From positions 21,334 through 85,333 of the forward strand of contig NZ_PYBW01000070.1 of NCBI RefSeq assembly GCF_003205575.1: DNA of 64,000 nucleotides, written 5' to 3'. Both the position numbers and the translations under genes were made by a program. Each line of letters opens with the position of its first letter. The first letter of the stretch is position 1. Of the stretch, positions 51,883 to 59,700 are shown one piece after another. The DNA comes from Streptomyces tateyamensis (GTDB taxonomy: Bacteria > Actinomycetota > Actinomycetes > Streptomycetales > Streptomycetaceae). The notes beneath the pieces were generated by a model. That model searched no databases and was not told the DNA's origin. It saw only the letters and a list, made by a program, of their open reading frames with translations.

Positions 51883-52856
51883 CACTGCTCGAAGTCCGCA
51901 ACCTCGCGGTGGAGTTCAACACTCCCGACGGCGCGGTCCAGGCGGTCAAGGGGGTCGACTTCGCGGTCGACCGCGGTCGGGTGCTCGGCCTGGTCGGCGA
52001 GTCCGGCTCGGGGAAGTCCGTCACCTCACTGGCCGTCATGGGCCTGCACCGCGGCGCCAAGGTGACCGGCTCGGCGGTCTTCGACGGCACCGAGCTGATC
52101 GGCGCCGACCCGGAGGCGGTCCGGCGACTGCGCGGACGCCGGATGGCCATGGTCTTCCAGGACGCGCTGACCGCGCTGCACCCGTACTTCAGCATCGGCG
52201 ACCAGATCGCCGAGGCGCACCGCGAGCACTTCGGCTCCAGCCGCAAGCAGTCCTGGGCCCGCGCGGTCGAGGTGCTGGGCGAGGTCGGCATCCCCGAACC
52301 GGCGCGCCGTGCCGGGGAGTTCCCGCACCAGTTCTCCGGCGGCATGCGCCAGCGCGCGATGATCGCGCTGGCGCTGTCCTGCGAGCCCGAGCTGGTGATC
52401 GCCGACGAGCCGACCACCGCGCTGGACGTCACGGTGCAGGCCCAGGTGCTGGACCTGCTGATGCGGCTCAAGGACGACCGCGGCCTGGGCATCATCATGA
52501 TCACCCACGACCTCGGCGTGATCGCCCGGGTGGCTGACGAGGTGCTGGTGATGTACGGCGGCTCGGCCGTCGAACAGGCAGGCGTGGACACGCTGTTCAC
52601 CGCACCCCGGCACCCCTACACCCGAAGCCTGCTGGACTCGCTGCCTCGGTTGGAGAGCGCCGAGGGCGAACCGCTGCGGGCCATCCCCGGCAGCCCGCCC
52701 TCGCTGCTCACCCCGCCGGCCGGCTGCGCCTTCCACCCGCGCTGCCCGGTCTACGCGGCCGCCCCGCACGACGGCTGCACCGCGCAGCGCCCGCCGCTGC
52801 TCGCGGTGGCCGCCGCCCACCGCAGCGCCTGCAGCCACCCCGAGGTGACCGAATGA
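51879..52856 (+). CDS. dipeptide ABC transporter ATPase, DppD type
   Basis: A 325-residue ATPase with Walker A GESGSGKS, signature FSGGMRQRAMIA, Walker B LVIADEPTTALD and switch His in MITHDLGV. The C-terminal oligopeptide-family domain has the cysteine set CAFHPRCPVY...C...C that binds a 4Fe-4S cluster in some relatives. The GTG start overlaps the permease stop, and its stop overlaps the next ATPase start. It energises peptide import with the DppF-type partner. Confidence 0.93.
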   Translation: MTLLEVRNLAVEFNTPDGAVQAVKGVDFAVDRGRVLGLVGESGSGKSVTSLAVMGLHRGAKVTGSAVFDGTELIGADPEAVRRLRGRRMAMVFQDALTALHPYFSIGDQIAEAHREHFGSSRKQSWARAVEVLGEVGIPEPARRAGEFPHQFSGGMRQRAMIALALSCEPELVIADEPTTALDVTVQAQVLDLLMRLKDDRGLGIIMITHDLGVIARVADEVLVMYGGSAVEQAGVDTLFTAPRHPYTRSLLDSLPRLESAEGEPLRAIPGSPPSLLTPPAGCAFHPRCPVYAAAPHDGCTAQRPPLLAVAAAHRSACSHPEVTE

Positions 52857-53818
52857 CGACTCCCCTGATGCAGGTCACCGACCTCGGCATGACCTTCGCC
52901 GCCCGCCGGCGCGGCCCCGGGATCAAGGCGGTCGACGGCCTGGACTTCGAGGTCCGGGCCGGCGAGACGCTGGGCCTGGTCGGCGAGTCCGGCTGCGGCA
53001 AGTCCACCACCGGGCGGATGCTGGTGCGCCTGCTCGACCCGACGGCCGGGCAGGTGCACTTCCGCGGCCAGGACATCAGCACCCTGAGCCAACGCCAACT
53101 GCGCCCACTGCGCAGCAAGTTGCAGATCATCTTCCAGGATCCGTTCGCCTCGCTGAACCCGCGGCAGACGGTCCGCCAGATCATCAGCGCCCCGCTGCGG
53201 GCCCAGGGGGCGGGGAAGGCCGAGATCCAGCGCGAGGTGCGGGAGCTGGTGGGCCTGGTGGGCCTGACCGCCGAGCACCTGGACCGCTACCCGCACCAGT
53301 TCTCCGGCGGCCAGGCTCAGCGGATCGGCATCGCCCGCGCCCTGGCCACCCGCCCCGAACTGGTGGTGGCCGACGAGCCGGTCTCCGCGCTGGACGTCTC
53401 CATCCAGGCCCAGATCGTCGGCCTGCTGGAGCGGCTGCAGCGCGAACTGGGAGTCGCCTACGTCTTCATCGCGCACGACCTGGCGGTGGTGAAACACATC
53501 AGCCACCGGGTCGCCGTGATGTACCTGGGCCGCATCGTCGAGATCGGCGCCAAGGAGCGGGTCTACGCCGAACCGGCGCACCCGTACACCAAGGCCCTGC
53601 TGTCCGCGGTGCCGCTGCCGGATCCGGCGGCCGAGCGGGCCAGGGAGCGGATCGTGCTGCTCGGCGACCCGCCGAGCCCCGCGAACCCGCCCAGCGGGTG
53701 CACCTTCCACCCCAGGTGCCCCAAGGCCCAGGAGATCTGCCGCAGCGAGCCACCCCTGCTGCAGCTCACCACCGGCCCGGGGGAGCGGCAGGTCGCCTGC
53801 CACTTCCCGCAGGCGTAG
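52853..53818 (+). CDS. dipeptide ABC transporter ATPase, DppF type
   Basis: A 321-residue ATPase with Walker A GESGCGKS, Q-loop IFQDPFASLNPRQT, signature FSGGQAQRIGIARAL, Walker B VVADEPVSALD and the switch His in FIAHDLAVV. The C-terminus has CTFHPRCPKAQEIC and a last Cys, as in oligopeptide ATPases. ATGA overlap with the preceding gene. A 13-bp terminator follows. Confidence 0.93.
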   Translation: MTTPLMQVTDLGMTFAARRRGPGIKAVDGLDFEVRAGETLGLVGESGCGKSTTGRMLVRLLDPTAGQVHFRGQDISTLSQRQLRPLRSKLQIIFQDPFASLNPRQTVRQIISAPLRAQGAGKAEIQREVRELVGLVGLTAEHLDRYPHQFSGGQAQRIGIARALATRPELVVADEPVSALDVSIQAQIVGLLERLQRELGVAYVFIAHDLAVVKHISHRVAVMYLGRIVEIGAKERVYAEPAHPYTKALLSAVPLPDPAAERARERIVLLGDPPSPANPPSGCTFHPRCPKAQEICRSEPPLLQLTTGPGERQVACHFPQA

Positions 53819-53829
53819 CGCCGCGGGTG

Positions 53830-53862
53830 GGGCCCGGCCGGTCAACCGCACCGGCCGGGCCC
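53830..53862 (+). terminator. terminator after the dipeptide transporter operon
   Basis: A perfect 13-base-pair stem (53830-53842 with 53850-53862) with a seven-base loop begins 12 bases after the last ATPase stop. Confidence 0.75.
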
Positions 53863-53953
53863 GGACCCGGCTCCCGGACCATGCCGAACCCGCGTCACCG
53901 TCAACCGCTTCCCGGTGGCGCGGGTCCGGGGTCGCCCGGCGGCCGCATCGACT

Positions 53954-54001
53954 CCCGGTCGGGTGCAGTGGGGAACCCTGCGAGGACTGCACCCGACCGG
54001 G
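53954..54001. promoter_or_regulatory. 16-base inverted repeat before the alpha-galactosidase gene
   Basis: CCCGGTCGGGTGCAGT (53954-53969) and ACTGCACCCGACCGGG (53986-54001) are exact inverted copies separated by 16 bases and end 30 bases before the GTG start. It may be a double operator for a dimeric regulator or, in RNA, a 16-bp hairpin limiting leader transcription. Confidence 0.6.
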
Positions 54002-54031
54002 TCCAAGTGCTGTGCGGAGAGGAACGAGTGC

Positions 54032-55801
54032 GTGGCAACGCTGAGTTGGGACGGCAGTGCGCCGCCCTCGGGGCGGACCGAGACCAGCCGCGAGGTGGCG
54101 CTGCCGGTGGCGGTGGCGGTGTCGGACGCGGAGGCGGCGTCCGGGACGGTGGCCGGTCTGCGGGTGCGGGCGACCGCGATCGGGGCCGCGGACCTGCGGG
54201 TGGAGGTCTCGCCGGCCGGACCCGGGGTGTGGCTGATCGCGGTCGCGCCGCTCGGCGCGGTGGATGCCGACCCCGCGCGGGTGCGGGTCGAGTGGCGCCT
54301 GCCCTGCGCCGGGGCCACCGCGTTGTGGCGGCCCGACACCGATGCCCGCTGGTTGCCGCCGTCCTGGAGCCGGCCGCGGGTCGCCTCCTTCGCCCAGGGC
54401 GTGCCGGTCGGCTGCCTGGTCGGCGCCGGCGACGCCGCGCTGGTCGGCTACGCGGTGGCCGAGCGGGTGCTGCCGGTCAGCATCGGGGAGGGCACGGTCG
54501 AGGAGACCGGGGACTTCGCCTGCTGGGTGGAGCAGGAGGGGGAGCTGCTGCTGCGGCTGGATCTGAGTGGCCGTCAGTTCAGCGATGCGGTGCAGGAGAT
54601 GGCCCGGTGGTGGGCCTCGTCGCACGGGTCGGCGATCGAGGTGCCGGCCGGTGCCTTCGAGCCGGTCTTCTGCACCTGGTACGCGCGGCACCTGGAGATC
54701 ACCGCCGGGGAGGTGGAGCGGCTGGCCGCGCTGGCCGCGCCGCTCGGGTTCACCGGGCTGATCGTGGACGACGGATGGCAGACGGCGGAGACCTCCCGCT
54801 CCTACGCCACCACCGGCGACTGGGAGCCCGCCTTCCCGGACTTCGCCGCGCACGTGGCAGGGGTGCAGGGGCTGGGCCTCGCCTATCTGCTGTGGTGCGC
54901 CCCGCCGTTCGCCGGCGACCGGAGCGCGGCCGGACAGCGGTTCGGGAAGCAACGGCTTGAGTACCGCGAGGAGTTGGAGACCTCGGTGCTCGACCCCGCG
55001 GTACCCGGGGTGCGGGCGCACCTGGTGGCGCGGCTGGCCGTCCTGGTCGAGGAGTACGGGTTGGACGGCCTGAAGGTGGACTTCGTCGACACCTTCGCGC
55101 GCTACGGCGGGGACGCGGCGGCGATCCGGCAGCTGCTCGCCGAGCTGGCCAGGGCGCTGCCGCCCGGCCTGCTGATCGAGCACCGGCAGCCGTACGTGGG
55201 TCCCGGGTTGTGGCCCTACGCGACCATGGTGCGGGCCACCGACTGCCCGCACAACGCGGCCGAGAACCGCCAGCGCACCGCCGACCTGCGGCTGACCGCC
55301 GGGCCACTGGCCGTGCACGCGGACCCGCTGACCTGGCATCCCGCGGAGTCGCCGGCCGGGATCGCGGCGCTGATCCAGAACGTGCTGTTCGCCACCGTGC
55401 AGGTCTCGGTGGACCTGGGTGTGCAGCGCGAGGAGCAGTTGGCCGCCCTGCGGTTCTGGCTTTCCGTCAGCCGGCAGTACGTGGACCTGTTGCAGAAGGG
55501 CGAGTTCCGCGCGCACCGACCGGACCTCGGGTACCCGCTGCTGTCCGCCTCGCTCGGGGCGCAGCGGGCGTACGGGCGGTACGGGCCGGTGCCGATCGCG
55601 GGGGACGGGGACTGGAGCCTGCTCCTGGTGGCGAACGCGGACCCGGACCCCCTGGTGCACCTCGGCTTCCCGCAGCCGCTCGGCCCCACCACCCTCCTGG
55701 TCCAGGACCCGACCGGAGCCACCCTGACCCGCACCACGGTCCGGAGCGACACCCTCCAGGTCCGGGTCCCCCGGGGCGGGTTGCTGACGCTGACGCGGTA
55801 G
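54032..55801 (+). CDS. alpha-galactosidase (GH36-like, melibiase)
   Basis: A 589-residue glycoside hydrolase. The barrel begins near residue 200: FEPVFCTWYARH, GLIVDDGWQ (about 245), LLWCAPPFAG, and the nucleophile Asp in GLDGLKVDFVDTF (about 348). A later Asp in VRATDCPHNAAENRQR fits the acid/base. No signal peptide is seen, so it is probably cytosolic and acts on imported galactosides or on related substrates. The GTG at 54032 has GAGAGGA upstream; upstream in-frame codons run into the inverted repeat. No sugar transporter is next to it. Confidence 0.83.
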   Translation: MATLSWDGSAPPSGRTETSREVALPVAVAVSDAEAASGTVAGLRVRATAIGAADLRVEVSPAGPGVWLIAVAPLGAVDADPARVRVEWRLPCAGATALWRPDTDARWLPPSWSRPRVASFAQGVPVGCLVGAGDAALVGYAVAERVLPVSIGEGTVEETGDFACWVEQEGELLLRLDLSGRQFSDAVQEMARWWASSHGSAIEVPAGAFEPVFCTWYARHLEITAGEVERLAALAAPLGFTGLIVDDGWQTAETSRSYATTGDWEPAFPDFAAHVAGVQGLGLAYLLWCAPPFAGDRSAAGQRFGKQRLEYREELETSVLDPAVPGVRAHLVARLAVLVEEYGLDGLKVDFVDTFARYGGDAAAIRQLLAELARALPPGLLIEHRQPYVGPGLWPYATMVRATDCPHNAAENRQRTADLRLTAGPLAVHADPLTWHPAESPAGIAALIQNVLFATVQVSVDLGVQREEQLAALRFWLSVSRQYVDLLQKGEFRAHRPDLGYPLLSASLGAQRAYGRYGPVPIAGDGDWSLLLVANADPDPLVHLGFPQPLGPTTLLVQDPTGATLTRTTVRSDTLQVRVPRGGLLTLTR

Positions 55802-55820
55802 GGGGGCGGCATGGCCTCGC

Positions 55821-55861
55821 GCGGGCGGGCCCGCCTCCCCTGCGGGGACGGGCCCGCCCGC
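55821..55861. terminator. bidirectional terminator
   Basis: A perfect 13-base-pair stem (55821-55833 with 55849-55861) with a 15-base loop lies between the convergent alpha-galactosidase and S9 peptidase genes. Confidence 0.75.
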
Positions 55862-55870
55862 GGGGCGCCG

Positions 55871-57934
55871 TCAGCCCAAGGCCTCCCGCAGGAACGCGAG
55901 TTCGGCGCTCACGATGCGCTCGTTCGCCCCGTACGGGGTCAGGTGGGTGATGCCCGGGAGTGCGAGCAGGTTGTGCGGGCGGCCCGCCCGGTGCAGGGCC
56001 TGCGACAGCCGCAGCGTGTGCGAGGGGTGCACGTTGTCGTCCGCCAGGCCGTGGATCAGCAGCAGCGGCCGAGAGAGTGACGGAGCATCAGGCAGCAGGC
56101 AGTCCGCCAGGTAGCCGGCCGCGTTCTCGGCCGGCAGGCCGAGGTACCGCTCCGTGTAGGCGGTGTCGTAGCACCGGAAGTCCGTGGGTCCGGCCCCGGC
56201 CGAGGCCGCGTGGAACACGTCCGGGCGTCGCAGCACCGCCATCGCGGCGAAGTACCCGCCGTACGACCAGCCGCGGACCCCGACCCGGGCCAGGTCCAGG
56301 TCCGGCTCCCGCTCGGCCAGCGCGTGCAGGGCTGCCACCTGGTCCTCCAGGGTGACCTTGGAGAAGCCCCGGAACATGGCCCGGGTGAAGGACGGCGACA
56401 CGAACGGCGTCCCCCGGTTGTCCGTGGTCACCACCGCGAAGCCCTGGTCGGCCCACCACTGCCGCAGCTGCCAGCGCCGCGGCTCGTTGGCCACCGCCTG
56501 GTAACCGGGCCCGCCGTAGACGTCCAGCAGCACCGGAAGCTTGCGCCCGGCCACGTGCGCGCGGGGGTACACCACGGCCGTGGGCAGGCCCAGTTCGGTG
56601 ACCCGGGCCAGCTTCGGGCGCACCAGGTAGGGGAACGGCTCGGCGAGGTCGGCGAGTTCGATCCCGGTGCCGAGGATCCGGCGGCGGATCCCCTCGGGGG
56701 TCGCGGAGACCAGCAGCACGTGCGCCCCGCCGGCCAGCGCCGCGTGCACGCCGGGACCCTCGCTGAGCTCCTCGAGCGTGCCGTCCGCCGGGTCGAGGGC
56801 GAAGACCTGCTGGTCCGCCGGGTCCCCCTGGCCGGCCTCGATCAGCAGCTTCTCGCCCAACCGCCCGACCACCCGCCGCACCTGGAGCGTGGACGGGGTC
56901 ACCACCCGCCCGTCCACCGCCAGCCCGCGCGCCGCGCCGTCGGCCGTGTCGGTGGCGGTGAGCAGTCGGCCCCCGGTCAGCCGGGCGGGCGTGCCGGGCA
57001 CGTCGTCCACCCAGAACTCGTCGCGGGTACGGGAGAGTTCGACGGTCTTGCCGGTCCGGGGGTCGGCGCTCAGCAGCAGCACCGTCTGCTGCAGCCGGTC
57101 GGCGACGGTGAGCAGGATCTCGTCGGCGCGGTCCCACTCGGCGGCGCAGAGGTACGGGTGGCGCTCGGCGTCCCAGTCCAGGCGGACCCGGCCGCCGTCC
57201 AGGCCGAGCACCCAGAGCTGGACGTCCGCGTTGGCCCCGCCCACCAGGGGGTAGGCGAAGGACTCGGCGGGGCGCTCGGGGTGGGCGGCGTCGGCGAACC
57301 AGCGCAGCGGCAGGGCCGACTCGTCGACCCGGGCGGCCAGCACCGACCGGCCGTCCGGCGCCCACCAGTGCCCGTGGTGGCGGTTGAGCTCCTCGGCGGC
57401 GGCGAACTCCGCCACGCCCCAGCGCGCGCCGTCGGCGGGGCTGAGCGGTTCGTCCCGGCCGGTCAGGTGCAGCGCGTCGGCGGTCACGTAGGCCACCACC
57501 GAGCCGTCGGGGCTCGGCTGCGGATCGAAGGCGGGTCCGGCCGTGGGCAGTTCCTCGGCGGCGCCGTCCGCGACCCGGAACAGCCGCCCGTCCAGCGCGA
57601 AGACGGCGGTCCGCGCGTCCGGCGTGGCGGCGAAGCTGCCGATGCCGCGGGCGACCAGCCGGCTGCGCTCGCGCAGCCGGCGTTCCAGCACCGGCAGTTC
57701 GTCCCGGTCGCCGGTGCGGCCCGTGACCAGCGCGGTGGGGTCGGCCAGCAGGCGCTCCTGGCCGGTGGCCGGGTCCAGCTCCCAGAGCCGGTCGAAGGGG
57801 TCGCGCGGCCCGGCCGAGCGCAGGAAGAGGAGGCGGGAGCCGTCGGCGGCGAAGCTGAAGGCGCGCGGCGCACCGTAGCTGAACCTTCCGCTGGCGGCAC
57901 TGAGCGCGAGAAACTGTTCATCGAGATCGGTCAC
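55871..57934 (-). CDS. S9 family peptidase, dipeptidyl peptidase IV-like
   Basis: A 687-residue serine peptidase with an N-terminal beta-propeller (to about 430) and an alpha/beta-hydrolase domain. The catalytic triad is Ser557 in GWSYGGY, Asp632 or Asp633 in HGLADDNVH and His664 in GITHL. The double Glu (181-182) in VAEFAAAEELNRHHG corresponds to the DPP-IV motif that holds the free N-terminus of the substrate, so release of X-Pro dipeptides is expected. No signal peptide is seen, so it should be cytosolic. The GTG at 57934 is likely leaderless, six bases after CATACT. Divergent from the aminotransferase gene. Confidence 0.88.
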   Translation of the reverse strand: MTDLDEQFLALSAASGRFSYGAPRAFSFAADGSRLLFLRSAGPRDPFDRLWELDPATGQERLLADPTALVTGRTGDRDELPVLERRLRERSRLVARGIGSFAATPDARTAVFALDGRLFRVADGAAEELPTAGPAFDPQPSPDGSVVAYVTADALHLTGRDEPLSPADGARWGVAEFAAAEELNRHHGHWWAPDGRSVLAARVDESALPLRWFADAAHPERPAESFAYPLVGGANADVQLWVLGLDGGRVRLDWDAERHPYLCAAEWDRADEILLTVADRLQQTVLLLSADPRTGKTVELSRTRDEFWVDDVPGTPARLTGGRLLTATDTADGAARGLAVDGRVVTPSTLQVRRVVGRLGEKLLIEAGQGDPADQQVFALDPADGTLEELSEGPGVHAALAGGAHVLLVSATPEGIRRRILGTGIELADLAEPFPYLVRPKLARVTELGLPTAVVYPRAHVAGRKLPVLLDVYGGPGYQAVANEPRRWQLRQWWADQGFAVVTTDNRGTPFVSPSFTRAMFRGFSKVTLEDQVAALHALAEREPDLDLARVGVRGWSYGGYFAAMAVLRRPDVFHAASAGAGPTDFRCYDTAYTERYLGLPAENAAGYLADCLLPDAPSLSRPLLLIHGLADDNVHPSHTLRLSQALHRAGRPHNLLALPGITHLTPYGANERIVSAELAFLREALG

Positions 57935-57940
57935 CGGTAG

Positions 57941-57969
57941 AGTATGCGGTGTGAAATGTCACACTTCAA
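57941..57969 (-). promoter_or_regulatory. S9 peptidase promoter with GTGTGA-n4-TCACAC operator in the spacer
   Basis: On the minus strand TTGAAG (57969-57964) and CATACT (57946-57941) are exactly 17 bases apart. The spacer contains the perfect dyad GTGTGA-AATG-TCACAC (57949-57964), which includes TGTGACAT on the minus strand, as in the hydroxyproline operators at 20038 and 23098. A plus-strand -10 (TAGAGT, 57938-57943) serves the aminotransferase gene. Confidence 0.6.
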
Positions 57970-59132
57970 TGGATCTGCCGGACCCGATTCCCGGAGCCGC
58001 CGAGCTGTTCGCCCTGGACCCGGCGGTGGCCCACCTCAACCACGGCTCCTACGGCGCGGTGCCCGACGAGGTGCGGCAGGCCCAGGCGGCGCTGCGCGCC
58101 GAGCAGGAGGCGGACCCGGACGGGTTCTTCCTCCAGCTGCCCGGGCGGATCGCGCAGACCCGCGCCGCGATCGCCCCGCTGCTCGGCGCCGACCCGGCGG
58201 GGCTGGCCCTGCTGAGCAACGTCACCGAGGCCGTGGCGGTCGCGCTGGACAGCATCCCGTTCGGGCCCGGCGAGGAGATCCTGGTCACCGACCACGGGTA
58301 CGGGGTGGTCAACCGGGCCGTCGAGCGCCGGGCCGCCGAGTGCGGGGCGACGATGCGCACCGTCCCGGTCGCGCTGGACGCGGTCGACCCGGGCGCGGCG
58401 GTGCTGGCGGCGCTGGGCCCGAGCACCCGGGCGGTGGTCCTGGACCGGATCACCTCGCCCACCGCGCGCGAGTTCGCCACCCGGGAGCTGGTGGCCGCGC
58501 TGGCCGCTCGCGGCGTGATCACCCTGGTGGACGCCGCCCACGCGCCCGGCATGCTCGACTCCCACCTGGACTCCCAGCTGGACCAGGAAGTCGGCGGGCC
58601 CGACTTCTGGTTCGGGAACCTGCACAAGTGGGCCTTCGCGCCGCGCCCGACCGCGGTGCTGGCGGTGGCCCCGAAGTGGCGCGCGCGGGTGCGGCCGCTG
58701 ACCTACTCCTGGGAGCACGAGGGCGGCTACCCGGGCAACGTGGAGTGGCGCGGGACGGCGGACTACACCGGCTGGCTGGCCGCACCGGCGGGCCTGGCGC
58801 TGCTGGCCCGGCTGGGCGTGTCCCGGGTGCGCGAGCACAACGAGCGGCTGGCCGCCTACGGGCAGGCGCTGCTGGTGGAGCGGGCGGGCCTGGTCGCCCT
58901 GCCGGCCTCGCCCGGGGTGTCGATGCGCGCGGTGCGGCTGCCCGCGGGCACGGCCGAGCGCGAGGAGCAGGTGCGGCCGCTGATGGCGGCGGTGCTGGAG
59001 CAGTTGGGGACCAGGATCGCGGTGCGGCCGTGGGCCGGGGGCGGGGTGCTGCGGATCAGCGCCCAGGTCTACAACCGCCCCGCGGAGTACGAGCGGCTGG
59101 CCGAGGGGCTCCGGGGAGTGCTCGGATCCTGA
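57951..59132 (+). CDS. class V aminotransferase-fold PLP enzyme (isopenicillin N epimerase-like)
   Basis: A 387-393-residue PLP enzyme. HLNHGSYGAVPDEV near the start, LDRITSPTAREF, the PLP-contacting Asp in ITLVDAAHAPGM and the Schiff-base Lys in WFGNLHKWAFAP (about 227) are present, a pattern shared with isopenicillin N epimerase and some desulfurases. It may epimerise or cleave an amino acid. The GTG at 57951 is eight bases after TAGAGT and would be leaderless; ATG 57969 is the alternative, and neither has a Shine-Dalgarno. It shares a regulatory region with the S9 peptidase, so it may act on released amino acids. Confidence 0.82.
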   Translation: MKCHTSMDLPDPIPGAAELFALDPAVAHLNHGSYGAVPDEVRQAQAALRAEQEADPDGFFLQLPGRIAQTRAAIAPLLGADPAGLALLSNVTEAVAVALDSIPFGPGEEILVTDHGYGVVNRAVERRAAECGATMRTVPVALDAVDPGAAVLAALGPSTRAVVLDRITSPTAREFATRELVAALAARGVITLVDAAHAPGMLDSHLDSQLDQEVGGPDFWFGNLHKWAFAPRPTAVLAVAPKWRARVRPLTYSWEHEGGYPGNVEWRGTADYTGWLAAPAGLALLARLGVSRVREHNERLAAYGQALLVERAGLVALPASPGVSMRAVRLPAGTAEREEQVRPLMAAVLEQLGTRIAVRPWAGGGVLRISAQVYNRPAEYERLAEGLRGVLGS

Positions 59133-59145
59133 GTGCGGCGAGCCG

Positions 59146-59520
59146 TCAGATCTCCAGTACCGCTTCGATCGTCCGCAGCTGGTGCCGGGCCATCGCCAGG
59201 TTGGCCCGGCCGCGGTTCAGCGCCAGGTAGAGGAAGAGCCCCCGGCCGGTCTGCTTGGTCAGCGGCCGGATCAGGTGGTACTGCCCGGTGAGGGTGATCA
59301 GGATGTCCTCGATCTCGTTGTCGTGCAGGTTGAGCAGCTCCATGGTGCGCATCTTGGCCCGCACCACGTCCGTGTTCCCGGCCGCGGCCACGTTCAGGTC
59401 CAGCTCGCCCTCGCCGCCGAGCGAACCCAGCGCCATGCCGCTGCCGTAGTCGACCAGGGCCACCCCGACCGCCCCTTCGATGGTCATCGCTTCCTTGAGG
59501 GAGGTCTCCAGGTTCGCCAT
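59146..59520 (-). CDS. roadblock/LC7-like small protein
   Basis: A 124-residue soluble protein with the alternating alpha/beta pattern of the roadblock/LC7 fold (GAVGVALVDYGSGMALGSLG, then EDILITLTGQYHLIRPL). Such proteins in streptomycetes regulate small GTPases, but no GTPase gene is adjacent. The ATG at 59520 has GGAG upstream. It is convergent with the aminotransferase gene and divergent from the helicase gene. Confidence 0.6.
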   Translation of the reverse strand: MANLETSLKEAMTIEGAVGVALVDYGSGMALGSLGGEGELDLNVAAAGNTDVVRAKMRTMELLNLHDNEIEDILITLTGQYHLIRPLTKQTGRGLFLYLALNRGRANLAMARHQLRTIEAVLEI

Positions 59521-59685
59521 TGCACAGCTCCAATCGGTGGGATTGCCACGACTGTAGGCAGCGCGGTCACGGTGGGTTGACGAATGATCACAGCTGTGCG
59601 AAGTCGACCGCCAAGGATCGCAAGCGACCGGTCCTGACTGCGGTAGAACGGGGAAAACGGTGCGATCAATGTCGGTGCTGCCGGG

Positions 59686-59691
59686 TAACCT
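59686..59691 (+). promoter_or_regulatory. -10 element of helicase gene
   Basis: TAACCT ends nine bases before the helicase ATG at 59701, with no Shine-Dalgarno between. The same hexamer stands before the leaderless-type histidine kinase gene at 31748. Confidence 0.4.
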
Positions 59692-59700
59692 CAGGCTGAG

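Noticed and set aside
52751-55660. Minus-strand open frame of 969 codons
   Set aside because: Antisense to the DppF ATPase and alpha-galactosidase genes, no domain recognisable.
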